Source: Candidatus Methanophagaceae archaeon GoMg1 (GTDB lineage Archaea > Halobacteriota > Syntropharchaeia > Alkanophagales > Methanospirareceae). From it: a DNA stretch of 40,807 bases. The stretch is taken from assembly GCA_013180605.1 (NCBI GenBank), contig QBUL01000181.1, positions 1 through 40,807 on the forward strand, read 5' to 3'. Made by a program: the position numbers and the translations under genes. Below the pieces are notes generated by a model. It ran no database searches. It was not told where the DNA came from and saw nothing but the letters and a program-made list of their open reading frames with translations. This document shows, one piece after another, positions 40,545-40,807 of this stretch (the first letter of the stretch is position 1; each line of letters begins with the position of its first letter).

Positions 40545-40807
40545 CTGTTGACAAGAAGTTGCATCGCGGATTGCCCTTGTGGCTACCCACTCCATTCGGG
40601 GTAATCCTACTGCGGAACACGCCGGGGGTAACGCTTGCGTGGTATGCTCGCAGGACAACGTGGAAAATCCGAGAACCCAGCTTGGACTAACTGCCAGGAT
40701 AAGAACGCTCTGAAGAGTGTAATGCGAACCATTGTAAGAGTCGTAAATTAGAATAAGCGAAATTGGGTTGATACGCTTAGACCAAAAGGTGCGGAATCAG
40801 ACCATAA
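40545..40807 (+). other. Structured non-coding sequence, possibly 5' part of a group II intron
   Basis: No ORF reads through this 3' end region, but it is full of local pairings: TACCC/GGGGTA around 40590-40603, ACGCTC/GAGTGT around 40710, and TAAGCG/CGCTTA (40754-40779). Short purine-rich loops such as GTGGAAAATCCGAGAACC occur between them. The look and length are those of a large structured RNA such as group II intron domain I, with the reverse transcriptase beyond the window. I could not match an exact consensus. SRP RNA was considered and lacks its signature loops. Confidence 0.35.

Noticed and set aside
40545-40807. SRP (7S) RNA at the right edge
   Set aside because: The characteristic helix 8 loops (GGAAGGGAGCA-type and GGTGAACC) were not found.
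1-40807. tRNA genes
   Set aside because: Looked for T-loop GGTTCRAATC-type sequences with an acceptor stem; none convincing, though a tRNAscan run would be decisive.

Overview
The window is archaeal chromosomal DNA, most likely from a euryarchaeon of the methanogen/methanotroph side (an ANME-1/Methanophagales-like lineage is my best guess, by inference only). The evidence is an archaeal informational gene set: Alba, Orc1/Cdc6, SecE-Spt5, L7Ae, S28e, L24e, Kae1, Pus10, archaeosine synthase ArcS, Trm1, an archaeal-type RNase P RNA, FtsZ1/FtsZ2/CetZ, and the CO dehydrogenase maturation factor CooC. TATA-like boxes and GGAGG/GGTGAT ribosome sites precede several genes. The length (40.8 kb) would fit a large-insert clone, but that cannot be decided here. 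No tRNA, rRNA or CRISPR array was recognised.

Layout. 1-2.7 kb: an N-terminally truncated ftsZ1 fragment lies head to head with secE, followed by spt5, an AglJ-like glycosyltransferase and hisI. 2.7-7.5 kb: alba with a palindromic promoter, pyrB, glyA, a coiled-coil protein and a TatD hydrolase. 7.6-12 kb: arcS, then an AT-rich DUF4238 gene that is bounded exactly like an integron gene cassette (GTTATGT on the left, an attC-like site on the right), then an APH-type kinase. 12-16.2 kb: orc1/cdc6 with a possible origin box upstream, three ribosomal protein genes, then kae1-cooC on the minus strand. 16.3-18.6 kb: a DUF4258-like/YgiT-AbrB toxin-antitoxin pair, a PIN protein and moeA. 18.9-25.9 kb: pus10, trpB2, a second toxin-antitoxin pair followed 3 nt later by an NAD-kinase-like gene, a lone MNT nucleotidyltransferase, two unrecognised proteins and an orphan antitoxin. 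26.4-31.4 kb: an AsnB-Dph6 fusion, secD without secF, and trm1. 31.6-36.7 kb: a cytoskeletal block in which a minus-strand operon (unknown protein, PRC-barrel protein, CetZ, membrane-anchored exported protein) diverges from ftsZ2. 36.7-40.5 kb: RNase P RNA converging on RNase Z, then dapB, a YhaM-like OB-HD nuclease and a phosphatidyltransferase. The last ~260 bases look like structured RNA, possibly the start of a group II intron.

Functional themes. tRNA and RNA maturation is heavily represented (arcS, pus10, trm1, kae1, rnpB, rnz, OB-HD nuclease). Cell division and shape are represented by three tubulin-superfamily genes and a PRC-barrel neighbour. Mobile or conflict genes (cassette, two TA pairs, orphan antitoxin, MNT) sit between housekeeping genes. 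Intergenic spaces are decorated by at least four families of dispersed inverted-repeat elements, called A-D here, sometimes nested in one another.

Most informative leads: the integron-like cassette in an archaeon, the CetZ/PRC/FtsZ2 block, the AsnB-Dph6 fusion with an altered glutaminase domain, and the ftsZ1/secE inverted junction, which may be a rearrangement or an assembly or cloning chimera.
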